From positions 372,001 to 436,000 of the forward strand of contig CP128407.1 in assembly GCA_046846435.1 (NCBI GenBank): 64,000 nucleotides of DNA, read 5' to 3'. This document shows positions 1-8,896 of this stretch, piece by piece; the first letter of the stretch is position 1; each line of letters starts with the position of its first letter. This DNA comes from Nanosynbacter sp963524495 (GTDB lineage: Bacteria; Patescibacteriota; Saccharimonadia; Saccharimonadales; Saccharimonadaceae). The position numbers were made by a program, and so were the translations under genes. The notes under the pieces are model-generated. The model was not told where the DNA came from. It was given only the letters and a program-made list of their open reading frames with translations, and made no database searches.

Positions 1-1653
1 TTGGCTAATATCAAGCCGCGTTGCTCCGAGCGCTCGAAAAACTGCGGATTCTTTGCGGCTGTCGGCGATGGTGCGGGAAATGATAATCAGCAAGATAAAG
101 GCGGCGATGATCGTCACGCCGATGAACGTCCACATGATGATTGGCCTGAGGCGTTCCATGGCGTCGTAATTGACGAGCGAGTTGCTGCCGGTGGGCGACG
201 CGAATACTACGTAGCGCGGCAGGCAGATTGATTTATTAGATTTTTGGGTTTTGGAGGCTCCGGTGGGTTCGGGTTGCGCGGCTCCTTCGCCGCAAGAAGC
301 GGCTGCCAGGTAGCTGCGAGCTTTATTGGGGTCGCTGAATTCATAGATAGCTAGTGTCTCTTCCCTGCTGGCGTTACCTTGATCATTGTTGGTGGCAGTT
401 TGAATGGTCGATTCAAGTGCCGTTTGCGCCGCGGTGGTCATCGGGCCGCGCGGCATGATCCAGGCGTACGCCAGGCGGGTGCTTAAAAATTGCTGTAAGA
501 AGCTGCCAATATCGCTTTGGGTAGCCTTAATGCCGTCTGGCATCAGGCCGACGACGCGGAAAGTAAATTTAGCCTGGGCGGGTTCGGGCTGGGCTGAGCC
601 AAAAGTCTGATCAAATTGGCGTTGGTTAGCTTCGGTGCGCTTGGCTTCGGCTGAACGATTATCTTTAATGACGGTTGGCGCAGCGCAGGAATCAGCGGAC
701 GGCATGGCGTATTCGCGGTCTGGCTTAACATAATCGGCGGATGGTTTCTTGGCCTGATTGGCGGCAGCTTGGATTTGCTGTTTGGCGGTTTGCAGTAACG
801 CTCGCGAAGTCGGGTTGCGATAACAGGCGCTGAATGTCAGATGCCCGGCTTTTTGGCGCAATTCTTTGAGTCGTGCTAGTTGCGTGTCATTGCTGGCATT
901 TTTATCCAGCGGCTTGAGGCCGAGCAGCGCTTCGGCGTCCTGGTAGCGGATGATCAGCGGAATCTCGCTGGGTTTGGCGCTGACACCAGCGAGCAAATAT
1001 CCGCCCAGCAACGATTGGTCAATGGCGGTTATATTGCTGAATTGCTGCTTAAATTCTTCCAGCGGGGTCGGCTGGTTGTTTTGCTGGCGCTTGTCATCAA
1101 ACGACTCAATTCCCCGCTCCATATAATTCAGCATGCCATTGGCGGCGATTGATTGAATACTAAACTGCTGCACGGCACCGCGGGTGCGGGCAAATTGCCA
1201 CTGCGCGTCCGCTGTGAGGCGCGGTAATTTGGCGGTTTCTTGGCGAATAAGCCGCTGGACAATGACGCTCTGGTTGTTCGGGTACGGCGGGCTATCAGGA
1301 AACGACTGCATGATTGGCGGTTCGGATTTGGGGTCGTATGGCAGGCCGAGGCGAGCGGCCAGCGCCTGCTTGTCCTTGATCATTTGCGTGCGTTCGGCTT
1401 CGGCGCGAGCAGTTAGATTTGAGGTAAATTCAATATTATTTGGCCGGATGGCGGTTTGCGCTACCAAATAGCGGCTGTTCAGGCTGCCCCGATCAAACTC
1501 CTCGACGCTCCGCTGAGCGCCCATTAGCATAGTCAGCCCCGCCAGCAACGCCGCGAAAAGCAGCCCGGACACGACCACGGTGATGGACAAGCGAATGCGC
1601 CGCACCCGGAGTTTGGTGCCAGCCAGTCGCAGTGAATCGGTGATTCTAAGCAT
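1..1653 (-). CDS. ABC transporter permease, FtsX/MacB type (3' end beyond window)
   Basis: Reading is open from an ATG at 1653 through the left edge (551 codons seen). A hydrophobic segment at about residues 22-46 is followed by a large polar, Gln/Ala-rich domain of roughly 450 residues, then a second membrane segment near residue 505. After it comes the FtsX signature around RALGATRLDIS, which contacts the ATPase. This order (TM, big extracytoplasmic domain, TM, FtsX core) fits MacB-like permeases, which act as mechanotransmitters or exporters and not as classical channels. The start overlaps the end of the ATPase gene by 8 nt (ATGCTTAG), so the two are translationally coupled and probably form one transporter. 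The substrate is unknown. The remaining membrane segments should lie to the left of the window. Confidence 0.88.
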   Translation of the reverse strand, partial: MLRITDSLRLAGTKLRVRRIRLSITVVVSGLLFAALLAGLTMLMGAQRSVEEFDRGSLNSRYLVAQTAIRPNNIEFTSNLTARAEAERTQMIKDKQALAARLGLPYDPKSEPPIMQSFPDSPPYPNNQSVIVQRLIRQETAKLPRLTADAQWQFARTRGAVQQFSIQSIAANGMLNYMERGIESFDDKRQQNNQPTPLEEFKQQFSNITAIDQSLLGGYLLAGVSAKPSEIPLIIRYQDAEALLGLKPLDKNASNDTQLARLKELRQKAGHLTFSACYRNPTSRALLQTAKQQIQAAANQAKKPSADYVKPDREYAMPSADSCAAPTVIKDNRSAEAKRTEANQRQFDQTFGSAQPEPAQAKFTFRVVGLMPDGIKATQSDIGSFLQQFLSTRLAYAWIMPRGPMTTAAQTALESTIQTATNNDQGNASREETLAIYEFSDPNKARSYLAAASCGEGAAQPEPTGASKTQKSNKSICLPRYVVFASPTGSNSLVNYDAMERLRPIIMWTFIGVTIIAAFILLIIISRTIADSRKESAVFRALGATRLDISQ

Positions 1654-2527
1654 CGGTTATCCTCCCGTCCTTCAGGCGGATTTCACGATCGGCTGCTGCG
1701 GCGATGTCTGGATTATGTGTAACGATAACGACGGTGGTGCCGAGTTCGCGGCGGATTTGGTGAAATAGGTCGATGATGCGGTCGGAATTGGCGCTGTCCA
1801 GATTGCCTGTCGGTTCGTCGGCGAGTAAAATATTCGGGCGATTGAATAAGGCGCGGGCGATGGCAGCGCGCTGAATTTGACCGCCGGAAAGTTCGCGCGG
1901 CAAATGGTGCATTCGGTCTGCTAGTCCGACCAATTCGGCGAGTTCCTGGGCGCGGGCGCGGCGCTGCTTGGGCTTGACACGGGCAAACATGGCGGGTATT
2001 TCCAGATTGGCGGACAGGGTTAGGAATGGCTGCAGATAAAATGATTGGAAGACAAAGCCGATTTCACGCGATCGGAACCGCGACAGTTGCCGGTCAGACA
2101 AGCGGCTGAGCGGCTGGTCGTTAATGAGGATTTGACCGGTGGACGGCTTGTCGAGTCCGCCGATGAGCTGCAGTAAAGTACTTTTACCCGAGCCGCTAGC
2201 GCCAGTGATGGCCACGAATTCGCCGGCGAAAATATCAAGGCTAACGCCGCCGAGCGCTGGAATGGTTTGGCGGCCGACGCGGTAAGATTTAGCGAGGTCG
2301 GTTACGGCGATGTGGCAGCGACTGGAGCGTTTTTGCGCGGCAGCATATGGTGTAATAGTTTTAGTAGTCAGGCTGGACTTGGCGGTTGGAGGTAAATCAA
2401 CCAAACCCGCCGAAACAGCTGGCTGGGCGAAGCTGCGGATTGCGTCAATCGCCTCCTCGACATCGTCAAATTTCGCTAAAAATGCCGCGATATCCTCAGC
2501 GCGTGCCTTCCCCACCTCTGGTTTCAT
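1646..2527 (-). CDS. ABC transporter ATP-binding protein, MacB/LolD-like
   Basis: The 293-aa protein has Walker A (GASGSGKST), the signature LSGGQIQR, and Walker B with ILLADEPTGNLD, the set typical of the LolD/MacB/FtsE class. A 60-70 residue helical N-terminal extension (AEDIAAFLAKFDDVEEAI) precedes the ATPase domain and is not usual for the family. The start at 2527 is preferred over an ATG 66 nt upstream because a TACAAT box (2534-2539) ends exactly 6 nt before it, so the mRNA is probably leaderless. It powers the permease encoded immediately downstream. The substrate cannot be inferred. Confidence 0.93.
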   Translation of the reverse strand: MKPEVGKARAEDIAAFLAKFDDVEEAIDAIRSFAQPAVSAGLVDLPPTAKSSLTTKTITPYAAAQKRSSRCHIAVTDLAKSYRVGRQTIPALGGVSLDIFAGEFVAITGASGSGKSTLLQLIGGLDKPSTGQILINDQPLSRLSDRQLSRFRSREIGFVFQSFYLQPFLTLSANLEIPAMFARVKPKQRRARAQELAELVGLADRMHHLPRELSGGQIQRAAIARALFNRPNILLADEPTGNLDSANSDRIIDLFHQIRRELGTTVVIVTHNPDIAAAADREIRLKDGRITDA

Positions 2528-2564
2528 GGTTGTATTGTAGCAAAAGCAGGATGGCCTTAGCAAG

Positions 2565-3182
2565 CTACAGCGTTCGTCGTCCTTCCAGCGCATGCGTCAG
2601 CGTGATTTGGTCGGCGTATTCAAGGTCGACGCCGACGGGGATGCCGCGGGCGAGGCGCGAGATGGTGATGGCGAGGCTGGCCTCCTGGAGGTAGCGCTGT
2701 AAAAAGAGCGCGGTTGATTCGCCCTCGACCGACGCGTTGGTGGCGATGATCAGTTCTTCGGCGTTATCATGCTTGATCCGCTCAATGAGCTCGGGGATAT
2801 GCAGCTGCTCCGGGCCGATGCCATCAATTGGCGAAATCGCGCCGCCCAGCACGTGATAGGTGCCGCTATATTGCCCCGTCCGCTCCAGCGCCACGATGTC
2901 CAGTGGCTCTTCGACCACGCAAATCAAGCGTCGATTGCGCGACTCGTCTTGATATAGCGGCGACACCTCTTGATCATGATCAATCAAGGCGAACGTGACC
3001 GGACAGGTTTTGACGCGTGTATGCAGCCGATCCAGCGCCCGCGCTAGCTGCTCAGCTCGCCTGGCGTCACGCCGAAGTACGGCATAGGCATAGCGCTCGG
3101 CGGTTCGCGGCCCGACACCAGGCAGCCCGCCAAACTCATCAATTAGCGTCGTCAGCGCCGCCGGCAAAATCGTCGGTTTCAT
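2565..3182 (-). CDS. recR: Recombination mediator protein RecR
   Basis: RecR (205 aa, normal length) works with RecO/RecF to load RecA on gapped DNA. Visible features are the N-terminal helix-hairpin-helix (GLPGVGPRTAERYA), a Toprim domain with NASVEGESTA, and the C-terminal GIPVGVDLEYAD region. The usual Cys4 zinc finger is degenerate: C60 remains, but the partner positions read T63, S74 and Y77 (CxxT...SxxY for CxxC...CxxC). The start codon overlaps the ybaB stop (TAATG), the common ybaB-recR pair. dnaX, often the third member, lies about 3 kb upstream. Confidence 0.95.
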   Translation of the reverse strand: MKPTILPAALTTLIDEFGGLPGVGPRTAERYAYAVLRRDARRAEQLARALDRLHTRVKTCPVTFALIDHDQEVSPLYQDESRNRRLICVVEEPLDIVALERTGQYSGTYHVLGGAISPIDGIGPEQLHIPELIERIKHDNAEELIIATNASVEGESTALFLQRYLQEASLAITISRLARGIPVGVDLEYADQITLTHALEGRRTL

Positions 3183-3472
3183 TAGAACGGCAAGTTGCCC
3201 AGCCCGCCCATCAGCGGTTTCATCGTCTCGGCAGCAACTTCCTGCGCTTTGGCTAGACCGTCGCGAATTGCGATTTGGATCCAGTGCTCCAGCTGCTCGA
3301 TATTATCGAGGTCAACCATCTTTGGATTAATCTTGATCGACTTAATTTTCAGCTCGCCGGTGATCTGGACGATCACTGCACCGTCGCCGGCCTCTACTTC
3401 AATGATTTCTTTGCCGAGCTGTTTCTGGGCCTTGCGCAGTTGCTGCAACATCTTGACTTGGTCAAACGCCAT
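3182..3472 (-). CDS. ybaB: Nucleoid-associated protein, YbaB/EbfC family
   Basis: A 96-aa protein with the YbaB pattern: N-terminal helix rich in Gln/Lys (MLQQLRKAQKQLGKE), a beta-sheet centre (VQITGELKIKSIKI) and a C-terminal helix ending in a Gly/Met tail. Family members bind DNA as dimers. Upstream are a TATAAT box near 3508 and AAGGAGG about 12 nt before the ATG, so unlike many genes here it has a leader and Shine-Dalgarno site. Coupled to recR by a 1-nt overlap. Confidence 0.93.
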   Translation of the reverse strand: MAFDQVKMLQQLRKAQKQLGKEIIEVEAGDGAVIVQITGELKIKSIKINPKMVDLDNIEQLEHWIQIAIRDGLAKAQEVAAETMKPLMGGLGNLPF

Positions 3473-3512
3473 AATTATTAATTCCTCCTTGAATTTACTT
3501 TTTCATTATACG

Positions 3513-4973
3513 CTATTTTTTCGCCAATTTGTAGAGGTAAAAGCGGTCAGCCCGCTCGGCGTGGCTATTGGTGACGATGCGCTCGAGTGTCCAGCCGTCA
3601 GTGTTGGGGTGAGCCATTTGTTCAGCGCGGGTGATGACGAGTGTGGCGCTCTCCGTGGTTGGTTGATTGACGGCGAGTTTGTGCTTGCTATAGCGAGCGA
3701 CGGTTTCGTAGAGCGGCGCCTCGTGCGGGTTGGCGACGAGAACGACGTTTTGCCTGCCGGCGATGGCTTTTTGTAGTAGTGGCAAGTCGGTGCTAAATTC
3801 ATGTACTGCACCTGAAAAATGACGATACCCATTGGTAAAGCGGTCGAGGCCCGAGAGCACCATCACGCCGATGAGCGCCATCAGCATCAATAAGCCGGTG
3901 ATGCGGGCATAAGGATTGCGCGGAAATAGCGAATACCATTGATTGAGCAGTGCCTCGACACCAACGGCCAGCAGGATAAATAGCGGCAAGATGATAATGC
4001 TGGTCATTGATGGCTGCAGCACCAGTAGCGGCAAACTCAACAGCAGCCAGACACTGATCATGTACGAACGCGCGGTATGGTGGTGCTGGATGGTTTTGAA
4101 CAGACCAAGCACGATCAGAAACAGCGCCGAAAAGTCGAGTACCGGTGCGATCTGTCCACCGACAACGGTTGGCTTGACCCAGAGATAATGATACAGCAGT
4201 AACCGCAAATTATCGACCAGCGCCCAGCTAAGGCTATGAATACCGACTAGTGCTTTGAGTAGATCATGATGCGTCGCAGCGAGGAACATTGCCGGCGCGC
4301 TAGTGAGCGCGAGAACGATAATCGCTGGCAGCCACTTGAAGCGATTGCGTTTGGCGAGTAGCGCGTAGCGCGTGTGTGGGTGGATCAGCGCTACCAACAG
4401 CAGCGTCAGATGAATATACCAAAAATACGGCGTAAACAGGCTCAGGCCGACCGTCGCCGCCAGTAGCAGTCGCCACAAGGCCGAGCCTTTAGCGCGCTGA
4501 ACGATTAGGCTAGCGAAGAGGAGGATGAGCGCAGCGTAGGTGATGTAGAGGATGTGCGGCGTGAAGCTTTGGGCAAAGAAGATCAGCTGGCCGGTGACGG
4601 TCATGATGACGAGCGACAGGATGGTAACATTGGGCTTGAACCAGCGCCGCAATAGGAAAAACACAGCGACGGCGGCGATGAACGACAGGATGAGCGACGG
4701 CAACTTGATGGTGTAGATGGTGACACCAAATACACTGAACAGACCGCGCTGCAAGAGGTGAAATGGTAAGTTGGTTTGGGCGAACGAGCCGAGGTGACTC
4801 GGCGAAATGGCATTGGTAGTATTAAGCGCCTCAATTTCCGCCTCGGTCACGCCGCCCGGAGCATACAAACTAGCGGCGGTGATGGCCGCACAGAATAGCA
4901 CAATCAGCGCCATGTAGCCCAGCCAATAGCGCCAGCGATAGACAGCCGAGTCGGCGAGTTTGTACTTTTTCAT
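3513..4973 (-). CDS. Membrane glycosyltransferase, GT39/PMT_2-like
   Basis: A 486-aa polytopic membrane protein with about 11-12 hydrophobic segments. The first luminal/outer loop carries acidic residues in TEAEIEALNTTNA, followed by a conserved-looking NLPFHLLQRGLF region. This resembles ArnT/PMT_2 enzymes, which use an Asp/Glu in loop 1 and a polyprenyl-phosphate sugar donor. A soluble C-terminal domain of about 100 residues follows the last TM. It would glycosylate proteins, lipids or wall polymers outside the membrane; the acceptor is unknown. A TATAAT box ends 8 nt before the ATG (4982-4987), so it probably has a near-leaderless mRNA. Confidence 0.75.
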   Translation of the reverse strand: MKKYKLADSAVYRWRYWLGYMALIVLFCAAITAASLYAPGGVTEAEIEALNTTNAISPSHLGSFAQTNLPFHLLQRGLFSVFGVTIYTIKLPSLILSFIAAVAVFFLLRRWFKPNVTILSLVIMTVTGQLIFFAQSFTPHILYITYAALILLFASLIVQRAKGSALWRLLLAATVGLSLFTPYFWYIHLTLLLVALIHPHTRYALLAKRNRFKWLPAIIVLALTSAPAMFLAATHHDLLKALVGIHSLSWALVDNLRLLLYHYLWVKPTVVGGQIAPVLDFSALFLIVLGLFKTIQHHHTARSYMISVWLLLSLPLLVLQPSMTSIIILPLFILLAVGVEALLNQWYSLFPRNPYARITGLLMLMALIGVMVLSGLDRFTNGYRHFSGAVHEFSTDLPLLQKAIAGRQNVVLVANPHEAPLYETVARYSKHKLAVNQPTTESATLVITRAEQMAHPNTDGWTLERIVTNSHAERADRFYLYKLAKK

Positions 4974-4995
4974 TGGTATTGATTATAGCACAATT

Positions 4996-6354
4996 CTAGT
5001 CATGCTTGCGATCCAAGCTCATAAAACGCAGGCGCTCCGGGTGGAAGTAGAGTTGAATCTTGCCGACCGGGCCGTTGCGGTGCTTGGCGATGATCAGGTC
5101 GGTGATGTTTTGGACCTCTGGGTTGTCTGGTTCGTAATAGCCAGGGCGGTAAATAAAGCTGACGATGTCGGCGTCCTGCTCGATGGAGCCGGATTCGCGC
5201 AGGTCGGCTAGCTGCGGGATCGGCGGCGTGCGCGATTCGACGGAACGGCTCAGCTGGCTCAGAGCAATCAGCGGCACGTTAAGCTCACGGGCGATTAGCT
5301 TGAGGCCACGAGAAATTTCCGACACTTCCTGGACGCGGTTGCCGTTGTGATTGTTGGTGGCCTGCATCAGCTGCAGGTAGTCGACGATGATCAGGCCAAT
5401 TTCGCCCTCGTGTGCCAAGCGGCGAGCCTTGGTGCGCATCTCCAGAATGCTGAGACCCGGTGTGTCATCAATGTAAATCGGCGCTTCGGCCATCTCGCCC
5501 ATGGCCTCGGATAATTTCTCAAAGTCATCGCCGCTCAAATTACCGGTACGAATATTCCAGCTATCAACGCCGGCCGCATCCGCCAGCATACGGTCGGTCA
5601 GCTGCTCCTTGCTCATCTCTAGGCTGAAAAACAGCACCGGCTTTTTCTCGATCGTCGCTACGTTGTACGCCAAGTTAGTCACCAGCGTGGTCTTACCCAT
5701 GGCCGGCCGCGCCGCTAGGATAATCAAATCCGACTTTTGCAGCCCCGCCGTCATAGTGTCCAGATCGCGGTAGCCAGTCCGCATGCCGCGCAGACTGCCC
5801 TTGTTGCGGTGAAGCTCCTCGATACGATCAAAACTATCGGTCAAGATACTTTCCAGGCTGACTAAATCTTGCTTTAATGACTGGTCGGAGACGCTGAATA
5901 ATTCGGCCTCGGCTTTTTCTAATAATTCCTGGGTGGTGGTTGATTCATCGTAGCCAAGCTCGGTGATGCCGCTACTGGCCTTGATCAGGCGCCGCCGCAC
6001 CGCTGTTTGCGCCACCATTTCGGCGTATGCTGCTGCGTGCGCTGCTGTCGGTACGTAGTTGGTGAGCTCCGTCAAATACGCCGAGCCGCCGATGAGCTCC
6101 AGCTCGTCCTTGCGCTTGAGCTCATCAGTCAAGGTCAAGAGGTCAACTGGCTTGTGTTTTTCAAACAGCCGCATCATACCAGCGAAAATCAGCCCGTGGT
6201 TTTTATCATAAAAGTCGTTAGGCTTGACGATTTCCGAGGCGTCCGCCAAGACTTCCTCGTCGATGAGAATTGCGCCGAGCAAACTTTTTTCGGCGTCCAG
6301 GTTTTGCGGCGGCAATTTGCCTGCAATAGTCTCGGTTTGGGTTGTTTCGCTCAT
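4996..6354 (-). CDS. dnaB: Replicative DNA helicase DnaB
   Basis: A 452-aa hexameric helicase that unwinds DNA at the fork and recruits primase. The N-terminal domain starts with PPQNLDAEKSLLGAILID; the RecA-like C-terminal domain has Walker A (ARPAMGKTT) near residue 210, LIIVDYLQLM as Walker B, and QLSRSVE plus DLRESGSIEQDAD near the end. Length is normal and no intein is seen. The start overlaps the dnaX stop by 4 nt (ATGA), so helicase and clamp loader are made from one mRNA. Confidence 0.97.
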   Translation of the reverse strand: MSETTQTETIAGKLPPQNLDAEKSLLGAILIDEEVLADASEIVKPNDFYDKNHGLIFAGMMRLFEKHKPVDLLTLTDELKRKDELELIGGSAYLTELTNYVPTAAHAAAYAEMVAQTAVRRRLIKASSGITELGYDESTTTQELLEKAEAELFSVSDQSLKQDLVSLESILTDSFDRIEELHRNKGSLRGMRTGYRDLDTMTAGLQKSDLIILAARPAMGKTTLVTNLAYNVATIEKKPVLFFSLEMSKEQLTDRMLADAAGVDSWNIRTGNLSGDDFEKLSEAMGEMAEAPIYIDDTPGLSILEMRTKARRLAHEGEIGLIIVDYLQLMQATNNHNGNRVQEVSEISRGLKLIARELNVPLIALSQLSRSVESRTPPIPQLADLRESGSIEQDADIVSFIYRPGYYEPDNPEVQNITDLIIAKHRNGPVGKIQLYFHPERLRFMSLDRKHD

Positions 6355-7889
6355 GATAATTCCTCCAGGTTAACTTCTTCGCCGCCGCCCATCAGCTCAG
6401 CAATCTTCGCAAGCTTGGCATCTTTGGGCGGGGCTTTTTGTCCGATTGTCGCAATATCCAGTTCGGTGCCGGCGACTTGTTGTACAATTGTCGCAATAAG
6501 CGGACGATTTTTCGCATCATCCAGCTTCTTTTTAGCAAAGGCATTGCCGGCGTACAGGGTCAAGGTATTGCCGTCTCGCTGCCAGCTGCAGTGTTGCAAC
6601 AATGTCGCAATAGCGAACGACTGCTCTTTGGCGAGGGCGATGATTTTATCCCAGTCGATGTCTGTGGCAGTGGAATCTGGCGAGCTGCCTGGTGCCGGTT
6701 GATTGCCTGCCGGGGCGGCGTCTGATGCTGTTTTATCTGCAGAGTCGTTAGTTTGCTCCTGTTTCGGGATGGTTTTTGGTGAATTTTCTGCTGGTTGAGC
6801 GGCTGGGGCTGGCGCTTCTGAAGCAGTTGCTGGTGGCTCTGGTTTTTCTGCTGGCGATTTGGAAATAGCTACTGGCGGTTTGATCGTGGCAGTCGGGCTC
6901 GCGGTCGACGTGGGTGCGACCTCGGACGATTTATAAGCTACACCCCCAGCTCCATCCATAAATATCGTCAATAATTTCAAATCCGGATGCGGATGGCGGT
7001 CAACCTCGATCAATTGCTTGATGAGCTGAATTAACGCTGGCTGCTGATGTAGCCGCGTTCGTAGCAGTGATAGCAATTGATGGGACAGGACGACCGGGTC
7101 GGTGCCGGCTTTTTCCAGCTCGCCAAGCAAGCTCAGTGCTCCAGAAACATCGCGCTGCTGATATAGCTCAAGCAGGTTCTCCAGCGTCTCAGTGGCACTC
7201 AGCCCCAGGTGCTGAGCAACGTCCGATGCGCTTAGCGGCTTGCCAGCGCCCGCCAATGCCGACAATTGATCAAGCATGCTGATGCCGTCGCGAAACCCGC
7301 CGCGCGAGCGCTCAGCGATCAGCCGAGCAGCGTCTTCCTCGACACTAAAGCCTTCTTTCTCGGCAATAGTCATCAGCTGGCGCGCCATGATGTCGACTGA
7401 GATGGGGCGGAAGAAAAATTGCTGGACGCGGCTGAGAATGGTGGCGGGCAGCTTGTCGGCGTCGGTGGTGGCGAGGATAAACACTACGTGTGCTGGTGGC
7501 TCTTCCAGCGTTTTGAGCAGTGCGTTGAACGCAGGCTTGGACAACATGTGGACTTCGTCTATGATATATATTTTTTTCGGCGCGGAAACGGGCGCGACCT
7601 GAGCTTTCTCGCGCAGGGCGCGGATGTCGTCGACGCCGTTGTTGCTGGCGGCATCAATTTCAATAATATCCAGGTGCGAGGCTTCCTCGTCGTACGGCAA
7701 CTGATTGATCTCATGCGCTAAAATTCGCGCCACCGATGTTTTTCCCACGCCGCGCGGACCCGTCAGCAAATACGCATGGGCGATTTTCCCCTGCTCCAGC
7801 GCTCGGCGCAAAATGTTGGTCACGTGATCTTGCCCCAACACCTCGTCCAAGCTGCGACTGCGATATTTGCGGTACAGTGCCTGACTCAT
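6351..7889 (-). CDS. dnaX: DNA polymerase III subunit gamma/tau
   Basis: The 512-aa clamp-loader ATPase has Walker A at residues 44-51 (GPRGVGKT), the box IEIDAASNNGVDDIR, DEVHMLS and the LLKTLEEPP sensor region. A low-complexity Pro/Ala/Ser/Thr linker (about 325-410) leads to a C-terminal domain ending in an acidic tail. The Cys4 zinc module that normally lies between Walker A and the DAAS box is absent, replaced by a short stretch without any Cys (residues 60-72). No slippery frameshift sequence was noticed. TATAAT ends 9 nt before the ATG. Overlaps dnaB by 4 nt. Confidence 0.96.
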   Translation of the reverse strand: MSQALYRKYRSRSLDEVLGQDHVTNILRRALEQGKIAHAYLLTGPRGVGKTSVARILAHEINQLPYDEEASHLDIIEIDAASNNGVDDIRALREKAQVAPVSAPKKIYIIDEVHMLSKPAFNALLKTLEEPPAHVVFILATTDADKLPATILSRVQQFFFRPISVDIMARQLMTIAEKEGFSVEEDAARLIAERSRGGFRDGISMLDQLSALAGAGKPLSASDVAQHLGLSATETLENLLELYQQRDVSGALSLLGELEKAGTDPVVLSHQLLSLLRTRLHQQPALIQLIKQLIEVDRHPHPDLKLLTIFMDGAGGVAYKSSEVAPTSTASPTATIKPPVAISKSPAEKPEPPATASEAPAPAAQPAENSPKTIPKQEQTNDSADKTASDAAPAGNQPAPGSSPDSTATDIDWDKIIALAKEQSFAIATLLQHCSWQRDGNTLTLYAGNAFAKKKLDDAKNRPLIATIVQQVAGTELDIATIGQKAPPKDAKLAKIAELMGGGEEVNLEELS

Positions 7890-7972
7890 TACTTATGTAT
7901 TATAGCGCAAAGTGCGGGATTAGTAAGCTGTTTGGTGGTTGATTTGGAGACGACTTGTCTCGCGAACACACA

Positions 7973-8833
7973 TTAAAACAGCGCCAGCTGTGTGCCGGGT
8001 ATTTCGATGTCAATGGCGCCGTCAACTGCCTGCGCCTGGTAGCCGATGAACTTTTTCACGTTGTATGCCAGTAGCTGCCCGTCGTAGTCGGTGATGAGGA
8101 TCGGGCCGATGATACTGACGACTGTGCCGGCCATGGTATTGTTCCCTGTCATGTCAATCACACTACTAAGGTCGCGGCCATCCGTGTGAAAATAATCTTC
8201 GCACATGATGAGCGTCCGATGTGGAAAATCCAGCCTCAGTTTTTGCTGAATGCGCACCAACGCCTCAACTAGGGCCCGTTCCGCCGCCGCAGCATTGATC
8301 AGTCCCAGCTTTTTGCTGGCGGCCACTGTTTCCATGATGCCACTTAGACTGGCAATTTTCGCCTCATATTGCCGGGCGATCAGTGCCGAAGCAAACGTCT
8401 CCAGTTTCAGCGCCAGGCGCGCCCCCTGTTCCAGTAGCCGCCGAATACCGCGCTTTTCCTGCGAGATACCAACCTTAATGACTCCCGGCGCGAAATATGC
8501 CAGATAGACGAAGTGCGGCTGCTGATTGATTTTTTCTTGTTGTGCCGACACCGAATCGGCGTAATAAAATGCTGGATTAAAGCCAGTTTTGTTACGGCAT
8601 TTCAAGCAGTTTTCATATTTGCCATCAACCGTGGCGCTGTCAGGACAAACTTGGCTGCAGTGATTGTCGAAATCCACCCAGCCCGTGCAGTATTTAGCAG
8701 AAAAATCAAACGCCAGTGACAACTCCTGCCCCAAAACATCATCACGCTCAGTCTTGCCGTCAACCTGCCACTCCAGAAATGGCCGGTTTTCGGTATCAAA
8801 GCTGGCGTAGCTTAGTAAAAACTCCCCAGACAT
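7973..8833 (-). CDS. DUF2797 family protein, possible GIY-YIG-like fold
   Basis: A 286-aa protein resembling DUF2797, known mainly from Actinobacteria. The N-terminal third has a Cys cluster (C49, then CSQVC and CLKC) that could hold a metal. The centre reads FVYLAYFAPGVIKVGIS followed by RRLLEQGA, which looks like the GIY-YIG arrangement (two short strands, then an Arg-containing helix). Nuclease activity is only inferred. Leaderless: TATAAT at 8840-8845 ends 6 nt before the ATG. Monocistronic. Confidence 0.65.
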   Translation of the reverse strand: MSGEFLLSYASFDTENRPFLEWQVDGKTERDDVLGQELSLAFDFSAKYCTGWVDFDNHCSQVCPDSATVDGKYENCLKCRNKTGFNPAFYYADSVSAQQEKINQQPHFVYLAYFAPGVIKVGISQEKRGIRRLLEQGARLALKLETFASALIARQYEAKIASLSGIMETVAASKKLGLINAAAAERALVEALVRIQQKLRLDFPHRTLIMCEDYFHTDGRDLSSVIDMTGNNTMAGTVVSIIGPILITDYDGQLLAYNVKKFIGYQAQAVDGAIDIEIPGTQLALF

Positions 8834-8896
8834 AGCACCATTATATCAAAAGCCGCCCGGTAACCACCCGGGACGGCCTCAAATGTCAAAAACGGT

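Noticed and set aside
6007..6702. 231-codon plus-strand frame over the dnaB/dnaX junction
   Set aside because: Antisense to two well-supported genes; no ribosome site or -10 box at the start, and the composition mirrors the opposite strand.
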